Assembly (NCBI GenBank): GCA_900770205.1
Contig: CAAGJV010000392.1
Span: forward strand, 1 to 5,900
DNA length: 5,900 bases
Source: Desulfovibrionaceae bacterium
GTDB taxonomy: Bacteria > Desulfobacterota > Desulfovibrionia > Desulfovibrionales > Desulfovibrionaceae
Direction of reading: 5' to 3'
In this document: positions 1 to 5,900 of the stretch, piece after piece
How positions within the stretch are numbered: position 1 is the stretch's first letter
How the letters are laid out: every line of letters begins with the position of its first letter
Position numbers and translations under genes: made by a program
Notes under the pieces: model-generated
What the model was told of the DNA's origin: nothing
Seen by the model: only the letters and a program-made list of their open reading frames with translations
The model's database searches: none

Positions 1-51
<51 letters not shown>

Positions 52-270
52 CGTTGCCTCTTTCATGCAATGAAGGATAAAACGAATTATCGGAATTCTG
101 CCATGTGTCTCTTTTCATAGGCATAGTGGAAAGACGTTATAAAAATGCCCGACGGAAATAAAAACACTGGCAGAAATCACGCCCCGCCCAAGCAGTTTTT
201 ATCCGGTTCCGGCTATTCATAACGAAAAAAAAATAAAATATCAAATCATCATCCTGCTCATTTTTCATCA

Positions 271-299
271 TTGGGATGAACGGGAAAGTCTGGAATATT
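271..299 (+). promoter_or_regulatory. weak sigma70-like promoter candidate for the operon
   Basis: TTGGGA (271-276) and AATATT (294-299) are separated by 17 bp, each matching four of six consensus positions. The -10 element falls inside the palindrome at 291-302, which would suit a repressor site. The match is weak and the region is AT-rich, so chance is a real possibility; the TATATT at 344-349 is an alternative -10 closer to the gene. Confidence 0.2.
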
Positions 300-302
300 C
301 CA
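291..302. promoter_or_regulatory. 12-bp perfect palindrome TGGAATATTCCA, possible operator
   Basis: TGGAATATTCCA is a perfect palindrome lying 90 bp before the first gene of the operon and overlapping a weak -10 candidate. Dimeric regulators bind such sites, but no second copy was noticed in the window, and no regulator gene is present to pair it with. Confidence 0.25.
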
Positions 303-391
303 TAAAAATCATTGTGAAGATGATTTCCAGATTGTTTTTTTCATATATTCTGAACACAATATCCACGGTTCACGTCTAAAAGGAGAAACCT

Positions 392-1642
392 ATGTCTGAA
401 AACGACAGCTACACCGAAACTACCAGCACCAGCTGGTTTACCCGTATCGGAAATTCCTTCAAGGGCATAGGCATGGGCATTGCCATGTTTATTGCCGCCA
501 CATGCCTCATGTATTGGAATGAAGGGCGTACCGTTCGCACCGGCGATGCCATTGCAGAAGCCCAGATGGTCACGGAGCCCCTGCCTTCTATTGCCAAGGT
601 CGACCCCGCCTTCGAGGGAAAAACCGTCTACGCCACAGGCCGTGCCGTTACCAAAGACGAACTGACGGATCCTTCCTTCGGCGTGAAAACCACTGCCATT
701 AAATTAAAGCGTAAAGTGGAATACTATCAGTGGACGGAACAATCCAAATCGGAAACGAAGAAAAAGCTCGGCGGCGGCGAAGAAACCGTGACCACCTACA
801 CCTATTCCATGAAGTGGGTCAACGGTCCTGTCGATTCTCAGAGCTTTAAAAGGCCGGTCGGCCATGAAAATACCGTTCGTATCCAGACGGAAAATCAGAG
901 CTGGACTGCCGCCAACGTAACCTTCGGCGCTTATCGGCTTCCGAATTTTCTGAAAAACTCCATCAGCGGGGAAAAAGCTCTTCCGCTTAATATGACAGAC
1001 GCTCAGCGTGCCCAGATACAGAAGGCGTTCTTCTCCCGCGCCCCGGAACGCACCCCTGCCGATAACGCCGGTTCCTCTGCCACAGAAGTTCAGGGCCCCA
1101 CCACTATGGTGCACTGCGATGGAAACACCCTGTATATCGGCCGCTATCCGGAAACTCCCCGCGTGGGCGATGTGCGCATAAGCTTCTATGAAGTGCCTCC
1201 GGCGGAAATCTCCATCATTGCCAAAACTTCCGGCGATACCTTCACGCAGTTCCGCGCATCCAACGGCAATAGCTTCTCCAAGCTCAGCATGGGAGTGAAG
1301 GATATCAACACCATGTTCGACGATGCCAAGAGCTCCAACACCACCACGGCCTGGATCCTCCGCATCATCGGGATTCTGCTGTGCATCGGCGGCATCAAAG
1401 CTGTTGTTGCGCCCATCCAGGTTCTGGCCGATGTCATCCCTCTTCTGGGCAGCATCGTAGGTGCAGGAACAGGGCTTGTCGCCACGCTGCTCGGCCTGGC
1501 ATGGTCTTTTGTCATCATCGCCTTTGCCTGGATACGCTTCCGCCCGCTTCTCGGCTTCTCCCTGCTGGCAGCGGCGCTTGTATTCATCGTTGTTTTGTTC
1601 CTCCGCGGCAGAAAGCGTAAGAACGCCGCTGCGAAGGCCTGA
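392..1642 (+). CDS. TMEM43/LUMA-family membrane protein
   Basis: A 416-residue membrane protein with the layout of the TMEM43 (LUMA) family: one N-terminal membrane segment (about 26-42) followed by Asn-Glu-Gly-Arg (NEGRTV, 43-48), a large soluble domain of about 270 residues, then a C-terminal block of hydrophobic helices (about 319-341, 345-381 and 386-404) and a basic tail (RGRKRK, 405-410). Family-like stretches inside the soluble domain are YYQWTEQ (111-117) and GDVRISFYEVPP (259-270). Length is close to human TMEM43 (400 residues). The start is fixed by AGGAG (381-385), 6 nt before the ATG. The soluble domain probably lies on the periplasmic side. The human homologue is an inner-nuclear-envelope/ER protein; the bacterial role is not known to me. 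It is the first gene of the cluster, 28 bp before the LRR gene. Family assignment is confident, function is not. Confidence 0.88.
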   Translation: MSENDSYTETTSTSWFTRIGNSFKGIGMGIAMFIAATCLMYWNEGRTVRTGDAIAEAQMVTEPLPSIAKVDPAFEGKTVYATGRAVTKDELTDPSFGVKTTAIKLKRKVEYYQWTEQSKSETKKKLGGGEETVTTYTYSMKWVNGPVDSQSFKRPVGHENTVRIQTENQSWTAANVTFGAYRLPNFLKNSISGEKALPLNMTDAQRAQIQKAFFSRAPERTPADNAGSSATEVQGPTTMVHCDGNTLYIGRYPETPRVGDVRISFYEVPPAEISIIAKTSGDTFTQFRASNGNSFSKLSMGVKDINTMFDDAKSSNTTTAWILRIIGILLCIGGIKAVVAPIQVLADVIPLLGSIVGAGTGLVATLLGLAWSFVIIAFAWIRFRPLLGFSLLAAALVFIVVLFLRGRKRKNAAAKA

Positions 1643-1670
1643 TTTTCCTTCCAACCCAAGGAGATATGCA

Positions 1671-3155
1671 ATGAAAGGAAAAATTCTGCTTCTTGCCCTG
1701 ATGGCTGCCAGCTTCCTGGTGCCTTCAGCCTATGCGGCCCCTTCGTTCAAGCAATCCGGCGATAAGCTTACCATCAGGGAAGGCGTAGACGACGCCATTC
1801 TTGCCCAGCTGAAGACGGGCGTAAATTCGGCAAACAAGAGCAAACTGGCTCTTTCCGTTTATAAAATCACCGATGAAGACCTGAAGAAAATCTGTGCCGA
1901 AGCCCCGGGCGTGGTCTCCCTTACCATCGACAGCAAACTTCTGACAAGCATTGCGCCTCTTGCCGATCTGAAAAACCTGAAGAAGCTCTCCCTCATCACC
2001 GAGAAGGTCAGTGATTTCACGCCGCTTTCCGGCCTTACGGAAATAGACGACCTTTATGCCTCCAGCGATGCGATGGCGCCAGACCTCAAGTGGATGTCCG
2101 GCATGACGAAGATCACGAAGCTGGTCGTTTCCGGCGGGCCGAATCTCACCTCTCTGGAAGGCATCCCCTCGCTTCCTAATCTGCGCTTTGCCCGCTTCAG
2201 TCATGCCGCTGCGGCCGATCTTACGCCTATCCTCGCCCTTCCAGCCCTGACGAATCTGGAACTCACCTACTGCACGCTCGGCGATATGAGCCCGCTTGCC
2301 AAGCTCGCCAATCTGAGCTTCCTCAGCCTGTACGGCGCCAATGTTAAGGATTTCAGCTCCCTTGCCGGCTGCGCCAAGCTGAAGACTCTCATGTACTACG
2401 CCACCAAAGACGCCGATTACAGCACGCTCGGCACGCTGACGCAGCTGGAAGAACTCAAGGGCGGCCTCACCAAACTTAACGACATCTCCTGGGTCGTCAA
2501 TCTCCCGAACCTGAAAAAATTCGACCTGTTCGCTGAATATGTCACCGACTATTCCCCGCTGGTCAAAACCAATGTTCAGAAAATGCAGATCTGGAACATG
2601 AATGTTCCCGTTGATCTGAAGTCCCTTGCCGGTGTCACAAGCCTCAAGGAACTCAAGCTCTGGAGCCTGAAAGACGTCACCGGCTTTGAAGCACTCGGCA
2701 CGCTGACCGGCCTTGAACAGCTCATTTTCAGCTCTGTCAATGAAAAAGACGGCATTATCGACCTGAGCTTCATGAAGAACCTGAAAAACCTTAAGAAGGT
2801 TGAGTTCTCGAGCATGAATGCGGTCAATACCTCCGCCATGGAAGGCCTTGCCCTCAGCAGAATCGAAGGCTCCAAGATTAACCTTGCCGGCGGCAAACCC
2901 TTCGATCTTGCCTTCCTGGCCAAGATGCCAGACCTGCAGACGCTGAGCATCAACAATGCCAACATCAGCAATCTCGATGCCATCGCCAATGCTCCCAATC
3001 TTTCCTCTGTTACTCTGACAAAAGTGAACGGCGCTCCCAGCCTTGCACCTTTGCAGAAAATGCCTATGCTGAAAAGACTCAACATCAGCAAGGGCGTATA
3101 CCCTGATGCTGAAAAATCCGGCTTTAAAGACGGTGTGAAAATCAACGAACGCTAA
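1671..3155 (+). CDS. secreted leucine-rich-repeat protein
   Basis: A 494-residue exported protein. Residues 1-22 form a Sec signal peptide (MKGK, hydrophobic core, then Ala-Tyr-Ala as a likely cleavage site before Ala23). Residues about 80-475 are imperfect leucine-rich repeats of roughly 20-25 residues in the internalin-like style, for example LADLKNLKKLSL (98-108 region), LPALTNLELTY (190-200), LAKLANLSFLSLYGANVKDF (209-228), LPNLKKFDL (278-286) and MPDLQTLSINNANISNLDAI (419-438). No membrane anchor, LPXTG or obvious catalytic domain follows, so it is probably a free periplasmic or secreted binding protein. The start at 1671 is chosen over an upstream in-frame ATG (1461), which lies inside the previous gene; AAGGAGA (1658-1664) sits 6 nt before 1671 and only this start gives a signal peptide. 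It probably shares a transcript with the gene before it. The ligand is unknown. Confidence 0.88.
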   Translation: MKGKILLLALMAASFLVPSAYAAPSFKQSGDKLTIREGVDDAILAQLKTGVNSANKSKLALSVYKITDEDLKKICAEAPGVVSLTIDSKLLTSIAPLADLKNLKKLSLITEKVSDFTPLSGLTEIDDLYASSDAMAPDLKWMSGMTKITKLVVSGGPNLTSLEGIPSLPNLRFARFSHAAAADLTPILALPALTNLELTYCTLGDMSPLAKLANLSFLSLYGANVKDFSSLAGCAKLKTLMYYATKDADYSTLGTLTQLEELKGGLTKLNDISWVVNLPNLKKFDLFAEYVTDYSPLVKTNVQKMQIWNMNVPVDLKSLAGVTSLKELKLWSLKDVTGFEALGTLTGLEQLIFSSVNEKDGIIDLSFMKNLKNLKKVEFSSMNAVNTSAMEGLALSRIEGSKINLAGGKPFDLAFLAKMPDLQTLSINNANISNLDAIANAPNLSSVTLTKVNGAPSLAPLQKMPMLKRLNISKGVYPDAEKSGFKDGVKINER

Positions 3156-3162
3156 TGCCCCA

Positions 3163-3190
3163 TGTTCCCGTGCCTTTTGGCACGGGAACA
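3163..3190 (+). terminator. perfect 12-bp stem-loop between the LRR and nucleotidase genes
   Basis: TGTTCCCGTGCC (3163-3174), a TTTT loop, and its exact complement GGCACGGGAACA (3179-3190) begin 8 nt after the LRR stop codon. The stem is GC-rich and stable, but no U-run follows (the next bases are CATTCACACC), so it is not a standard intrinsic terminator. It may terminate partially, protect the 3' end of the upstream message, or lower expression of the downstream gene relative to the upstream pair. It ends 30 bp before the nucleotidase ribosome site and so does not cover it. Confidence 0.6.
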
Positions 3191-3230
3191 CATTCACACC
3201 AAATTTCCCGGGGGCGGACAGGAGCATTCT

Positions 3231-4877
3231 ATGGCATATTCCGCAGCGCTGCAGCACCTTTTTCCTCTTCTTCTGGCCGCATTACTGCCGCTTTCCGGCT
3301 GTTCGCTGAAAAGCCATGCTCCAGACGAACTGGATCTGACGATTCTCCACACCAACGACACGCATTCCAACTGGGGCGGATTCACTAAAGATGGGCGCAT
3401 CTGCTATGCTCCGCTCTGTGAAGAAGGTTTTGGCGGTGTACTGCGGGCAGACAGGGCCATACGTTCCATCAAAAAATCCTCTCCCGAGGCTCTCCTGCTG
3501 AGTGCCGGAGACCAGTTTCAGGGAACATTGTTCTTCACCCGCCACAAGGAAGCCATGGCCGCCGATGTCGTCAACGGCCTGCATTACGATGCCTTTGTCC
3601 CCGGAAATCATGAATTTGACGATGGCTGCGAACGATTCGAACGGTTCCTTCAGGCACTGAAAGTCCCCGTTCTTGCCGCCAATCTTTCTAAAGGAAAGAA
3701 CGCTTTTCCTTCTACTGCCCCATGGATCGTTACAGAACGGCAAGGCCGCCGCATAGGGCTGATCGGCTTGGTCAACCCTGAAACGCCGGATCTATCCTCC
3801 CCTTGTGCCGAAGCTAAGTTCGGCCACGCAGAAAAAGCTCTGCGCAAAGCCGTTGATGAGCTCACCGCGCAAAACGTCAATATCATCATTCTCATCACGC
3901 ATCTCGGCCTTGCGGATGACAGGGCCCTTGCACGCAGCGTATCCGGCATCGATATTGTTGTTGGCGGGCATACGCACTCCATTCTGTCCAATACCGATAA
4001 GAACGCCGTAGGCCCCTACCCCATTGTGGAAAAATCTCCGGCACAGGAACCGGTACTGGTAGTCACCAACGGCTACGCGCTCAAAACTCTTGGGCATCTT
4101 AATGTTTCCTTCGATGCCAAAGGCATTATCAGGCAATGGAGCGGAGCACCTGTTCCTCTGAACGATACCGAGCTCAGTGCAATGGGAGCCCCTGCTGCTG
4201 ATTCCAGCTTAGCCGCCATGATGGAACGCCGCTCCGCCCCCGTCCGCCAGATGCTGGAAGAACCTGTCGGAAATATTCTTTCCGACATCAGCGCCGGGCT
4301 GCCTCTGGAAAAAACGTCTGTCCTGCAATGCCGTTCCGAAGAATGCCTGAGCGGCAATATCGTTACGGATGCCATGCGTGAGTTCTGGAAAGGCAAGGCC
4401 GATATCGCCCTCATGGGGGGGGGAACCGTCCGCAATTCGCTTCCTTCCGGCAAAGTCACTGCCGGCGATATCATTGCCTCCCTGCCGTTTGAAAACACTC
4501 TTATGCTGACAGAAATGGACGGCAAAACCCTTCTGGCAGCGCTGGAACATGGGCTTTCCCGCTATGAAGAGGGAAAAGGATATTTTCTGCAGGTTTCAGG
4601 CCTGCGCTACACCTTCGATGCCTCACAGGAAAGGGGAAAGCGCCTTCTTTCTGCGCAGGTTCCTGGAAAAAACGGCGTGTGGAAAAACGTTGACCCCCAT
4701 GCCATGTACAGAGTTTCTACCAGCAATTTCCAGGCTCGCGGAGGCGATAGATACAGTATGTTCGCCAATCTCACATGGAAAGATTCCGAACAGAACATAA
4801 GCGATATCGTTCGTGAATATATTCGTTCCCATACGCCTGTTTCCATCAAGCTGGAAGGCAGGATATGTAAAAAATAG
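3231..4877 (+). CDS. lipoprotein 5'-nucleotidase (CD73/UshA-like metallophosphoesterase)
   Basis: A 548-residue enzyme predicted to hydrolyse nucleoside phosphates outside the inner membrane. Residues 1-24 are a lipoprotein signal ending in the lipobox LSGC; Cys24 followed by Ser suggests outer-membrane placement. The metallophosphoesterase domain (about 35-300) shows all the two-metal motifs: HTNDTH (Asp43, His45), GDQ (Asp94), GNHEFD (Asn126, His127), THLG (His224) and GGHTH (His247, His249). The C-terminal 5'-nucleotidase domain (about 345-540) has CRSEECLSGNIVTDA (367-381), GGGTVR (396-401), FLQVSGLRY (452-460) and NFQARGGD (499-506); Phe452 and Phe500 match the base-stacking phenylalanines of CD73, and Arg368 and Arg401 its substrate arginines. 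Cys58/Cys63 and Cys367/Cys372 match two CD73 disulfides. The start uses GGAG (3221-3224); an in-frame ATG at 3162 lies at the hairpin and lacks a ribosome site. Odd: the usual NGGGIR motif reads GGGTVR and is encoded by a G9 run. Confidence 0.92.
   Translation: MAYSAALQHLFPLLLAALLPLSGCSLKSHAPDELDLTILHTNDTHSNWGGFTKDGRICYAPLCEEGFGGVLRADRAIRSIKKSSPEALLLSAGDQFQGTLFFTRHKEAMAADVVNGLHYDAFVPGNHEFDDGCERFERFLQALKVPVLAANLSKGKNAFPSTAPWIVTERQGRRIGLIGLVNPETPDLSSPCAEAKFGHAEKALRKAVDELTAQNVNIIILITHLGLADDRALARSVSGIDIVVGGHTHSILSNTDKNAVGPYPIVEKSPAQEPVLVVTNGYALKTLGHLNVSFDAKGIIRQWSGAPVPLNDTELSAMGAPAADSSLAAMMERRSAPVRQMLEEPVGNILSDISAGLPLEKTSVLQCRSEECLSGNIVTDAMREFWKGKADIALMGGGTVRNSLPSGKVTAGDIIASLPFENTLMLTEMDGKTLLAALEHGLSRYEEGKGYFLQVSGLRYTFDASQERGKRLLSAQVPGKNGVWKNVDPHAMYRVSTSNFQARGGDRYSMFANLTWKDSEQNISDIVREYIRSHTPVSIKLEGRICKK
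4415..4423 (+). repeat. G9 homopolymer inside the nucleotidase gene
   Basis: Nine consecutive G residues encode the end of Met395 and Gly396-Gly398 in the nucleotide-binding motif of the C-terminal domain. By direct reading, gaining one G would lead to a TGA at 4490-4492, and losing one G to a TGA at 4507-4509, so either change removes about the last 125 residues, including the base-stacking phenylalanines. Tracts of this length can slip, and could also be a sequencing-error site. Confidence 0.95.
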
Positions 4878-4916
4878 ACTGAAAAGCTTTCTATCTCATC
4901 TTACCGGAGTATCCCC

Positions 4917-5480
4917 ATGTTGATCGCACTCGGCATTTTCCTCCTTATCTTCCTTCTGCTGGCCATCTTTCTCATCAGTTTCTACAACAAGCTGGTTAGA
5001 GGCAAAAATATGGCAGAAGAAGCATGGAGCGATATCTGCGTACAGCTTAAGCGCCGCCACGACCTCATTCCTTCTCTGGTCAATACGGTAAAAGCCTACG
5101 CCAAGCATGAAAACGATGTTCTCCGCCAAATCGCTGAAGCACGTTCTCAGGCTGTTTCCGCATCTTCCGGAAGCGTAGAAAATGTCATGCAGGCAGAAAA
5201 CTATCTGACAAAGGCTATGCGCTCTCTCTTTGCTGTGGCGGAAAACTACCCTCAACTCAAGGCAAACGAAAACTTCCTGCAGCTGCAGGAACAGCTTTCG
5301 CAGCTTGAAGATGAAATCCAAATGTCTCGCCGCTACTACAACGGCACGGCCAGAGATCAGAACAACAATGTCCTTCAGTTCCCCGGCAATATCATTGCCG
5401 GAATGTTCGGCTTTGCCAAGCTTGACTATTTTGAACTCTCAGATCAATCGGAAGCGGCCGTTCCAGAAGTAAAATTCTGA
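4917..5480 (+). CDS. lemA: LemA-family protein
   Basis: A 187-residue protein, the usual LemA length. Residues 1-23 form a single hydrophobic membrane segment with almost no preceding tail. The family hallmark follows: FYNKLVRGKNMAEEAWSDI (22-40), then the helical stretch LKRRHDLIPSLVNTVKAYA (44-62). Further family features are ENYPQLKANENFLQLQEQL (109-127), a long heptad-like helix with SRRYYNGTARD (136-146), and FPGNIIAGMFGF (154-165). The expected structure is a membrane-anchored bundle of long alpha-helices. LemA's molecular role is poorly defined; its name comes from a Listeria antigen, not the sensor kinase of the same old name. The start is supported by GGAG (4906-4909), 7 nt before the ATG. 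It follows the nucleotidase by 39 bp and is the last gene before a terminator-like hairpin. LemA genes are often beside TPM-domain or M48-peptidase genes; neither is seen here. Confidence 0.93.
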   Translation: MLIALGIFLLIFLLLAIFLISFYNKLVRGKNMAEEAWSDICVQLKRRHDLIPSLVNTVKAYAKHENDVLRQIAEARSQAVSASSGSVENVMQAENYLTKAMRSLFAVAENYPQLKANENFLQLQEQLSQLEDEIQMSRRYYNGTARDQNNNVLQFPGNIIAGMFGFAKLDYFELSDQSEAAVPEVKF

Positions 5481-5523
5481 TGGAGCTTTGCAGCAAACAG
5501 GCTTCATAGCTCTCTGCCGTTAT

Positions 5524-5558
5524 GCGTGAGGATATTCTTTGCCGGATTATCCTCACGC
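5524..5558 (+). terminator. terminator-like hairpin after lemA
   Basis: GCGTGAGGATA (5524-5534) pairs exactly with TATCCTCACGC (5548-5558) across a 13-nt loop. It lies 44 bp after the lemA stop and is followed by a pyrimidine-rich run (CTTCCCTTC, then TTTTCTTT at 5572-5579) rather than a pure U-tract. It probably ends the four-gene transcript; the imperfect tail and long loop lower certainty. Confidence 0.55.
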
Positions 5559-5578
5559 CTTCCCTTCATGATTTTCTT

Positions 5579-5584
5579 TATAAT
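5579..5584 (+). promoter_or_regulatory. TATAAT -10-like hexamer upstream of the last gene
   Basis: A perfect TATAAT follows the lemA hairpin and precedes the next gene by about 140 bp. At a 16-18 bp spacing the upstream bases are CGCCTT-like and do not match TTGACA, so either an activator would be needed or the match is chance. It would give the downstream gene its own transcript with a leader of roughly 135 nt. Confidence 0.3.
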
Positions 5585-5621
5585 AAGTTACTCCTGTATT
5601 TATTCCTGCATTCGACACCGT

Positions 5622-5635
5622 TTTCTTCCAAGAAA
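5622..5635. promoter_or_regulatory. inverted repeat TTTCTTCCAAGAAA in the leader of the last gene
   Basis: Six-base arms TTTCTT and AAGAAA flank a CC centre. It lies between the TATAAT candidate and the last gene, where a regulator could bind. A second small hairpin, CTGCT-CA-AGCAG (5689-5700), follows just before the ribosome site. The rest of 5481-5726 holds no convincing gene. Confidence 0.2.
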
Positions 5636-5726
5636 TTTCTTTCGTTATGGATAGCGCGTACAGGCCTTTCTGCTGATATTTTACCCGTCTGCTCAAGCAG
5701 GGTTCCCTTTTGAAGAGGTATTTCTC

Positions 5727-5900
5727 ATGAAGTACGCACAGTTTTTCAAAAAGGCCATCGCCTTCACGGCCCTTGCCTTTCTCTCTGCTTTTTTTGCAGC
5801 CTCATCTGCTGAGGCCGGAGGAGTAGATAATATGTGCCGATTCAAAGGCATCCCGCTGCACGGCAAGGTCAAAAAAGTCTCTTCCAATGCTGATATCAAA
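5727..5900 (+). CDS. exported small protein, N-terminal part only (possible short-repeat protein)
   Basis: Fifty-eight codons are visible and the gene runs off the right edge. Residues 1-30 are a clear Sec signal peptide: basic start (MKYAQFFKKA), hydrophobic core, and Ala-Glu-Ala before Gly31 as the likely cleavage site. The mature part starts with a Cys (Cys37 in DNMCRFKGIPLHGKV), then VKKVSSNADIK. AGAGG (5714-5718) lies 8 nt before the ATG. From memory, the Cys-x-x-Lys-Gly-Ile-Pro-Leu-x-Gly-Lys-Val opening followed by a Val-x-Ser-x-x-Asp-x-Lys unit resembles small secreted proteins made of repeated Val-x-Ser-Phe-Pro-Asp units; only one unit is visible, so this is tentative. It is separated from lemA by 246 bp and a terminator-like hairpin, so it is likely a separate transcription unit. 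Confidence 0.75.
   Translation, partial: MKYAQFFKKAIAFTALAFLSAFFAASSAEAGGVDNMCRFKGIPLHGKVKKVSSNADIK

Larger units (their letters stand above)
52..391. other. AT-rich intergenic region upstream of the TMEM43-family gene
   Basis: This 340-bp stretch has no convincing complete gene. It holds an A9 run and AT-rich patch (about 221-241), an inverted repeat TTCATC/GATGAA with a 5-nt loop (264-280), a 12-bp palindrome (291-302), and the ribosome site of the first operon gene (AAAAGGAGA at 378-386). A TATATT hexamer at 344-349 is a decent -10 match but has no -35 partner at 16-18 bp. On the minus strand TATAAC (plus coordinates 136-141) is a -10-like match with a poor -35 (159-164), and could serve a divergent gene starting at 51. 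If that gene is real, this is a two-way promoter region. Confidence 0.6.

Noticed and set aside
351..372. TGAAC/GTTCA inverted repeat before the first gene
   Set aside because: Five-base arms with a 12-bp gap are easily expected by chance in a region of this size; no supporting second site.
704..1654. Minus-strand open frame of 316 codons opposite the TMEM43-family gene
   Set aside because: No recognisable domain or ribosome site, and the plus-strand frame shows family motifs and membrane segments.
1461..1670. N-terminal extension of the LRR protein from an upstream in-frame ATG at 1461
   Set aside because: It lies within the TMEM43-family gene, has no ribosome site, and would bury a clear signal peptide that starts at 1671 behind AAGGAGA.
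3162..3230. Longer nucleotidase start at 3162
   Set aside because: The ATG sits at the foot of the 12-bp hairpin with no ribosome site; the start at 3231 has GGAG at the right distance and begins a proper lipoprotein signal.
1725..3257. Long minus-strand open frame of 510 codons opposite the LRR gene
   Set aside because: It is the antisense of the LRR repeats: the sequence is low-complexity-like with no domain, while the plus strand has signal peptide, repeats and ribosome site.
5522..5713. Plus-strand 63-codon open frame between lemA and the last gene
   Set aside because: Its start overlaps the terminator-like hairpin, there is no ribosome site, and the composition looks like translated AT-rich intergenic DNA.

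Overview
The window looks like a chromosomal piece of a Gram-negative bacterium with mid-range GC (about half, judged by eye). A lipobox-bearing 5'-nucleotidase, Sec signal peptides and a LemA protein point to a double-membrane envelope. The style would fit a gut Desulfovibrionaceae-like deltaproteobacterium, but nothing here (no rRNA or marker gene) settles the taxon.

Layout: positions 1-51 hold a striking (AG)19 dinucleotide tract. On the minus strand it reads as (CT)19 directly after a Shine-Dalgarno-preceded ATG, so it may be the 5' end of a divergent, phase-variable gene that runs off the left edge. Positions 52-391 are an AT-rich intergenic region with weak promoter candidates and a 12-bp palindrome. 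Then four plus-strand genes follow closely: a TMEM43/LUMA-family membrane protein (392-1642), a secreted leucine-rich-repeat protein (1671-3155), a lipoprotein 5'-nucleotidase resembling CD73/UshA (3231-4877) and a LemA-family protein (4917-5480). Gaps are 28, 75 and 39 bp; the 75-bp gap contains a perfect 12-bp stem-loop. A terminator-like hairpin (5524-5558) closes the group. A new exported protein begins at 5727 and is cut by the right edge; its start resembles a family of small proteins built from short valine/phenylalanine-rich repeats.

How the genes may work together: all five plus-strand products are predicted to be membrane-bound, exported or lipidated, so this is an envelope cluster. 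The nucleotidase would dephosphorylate extracellular or periplasmic nucleotides. The roles of the TMEM43, LRR and LemA proteins are not established here; shared transcription suggests an envelope or surface function.

The two most notable signals are simple-sequence tracts of the kind that slip during replication: the (AG)19 tract at the left edge and a G9 run inside the nucleotidase gene, placed in its conserved nucleotide-binding Gly-rich motif. Either could make expression switchable. I see no CRISPR array, tRNA, rRNA, transposase or integrase.
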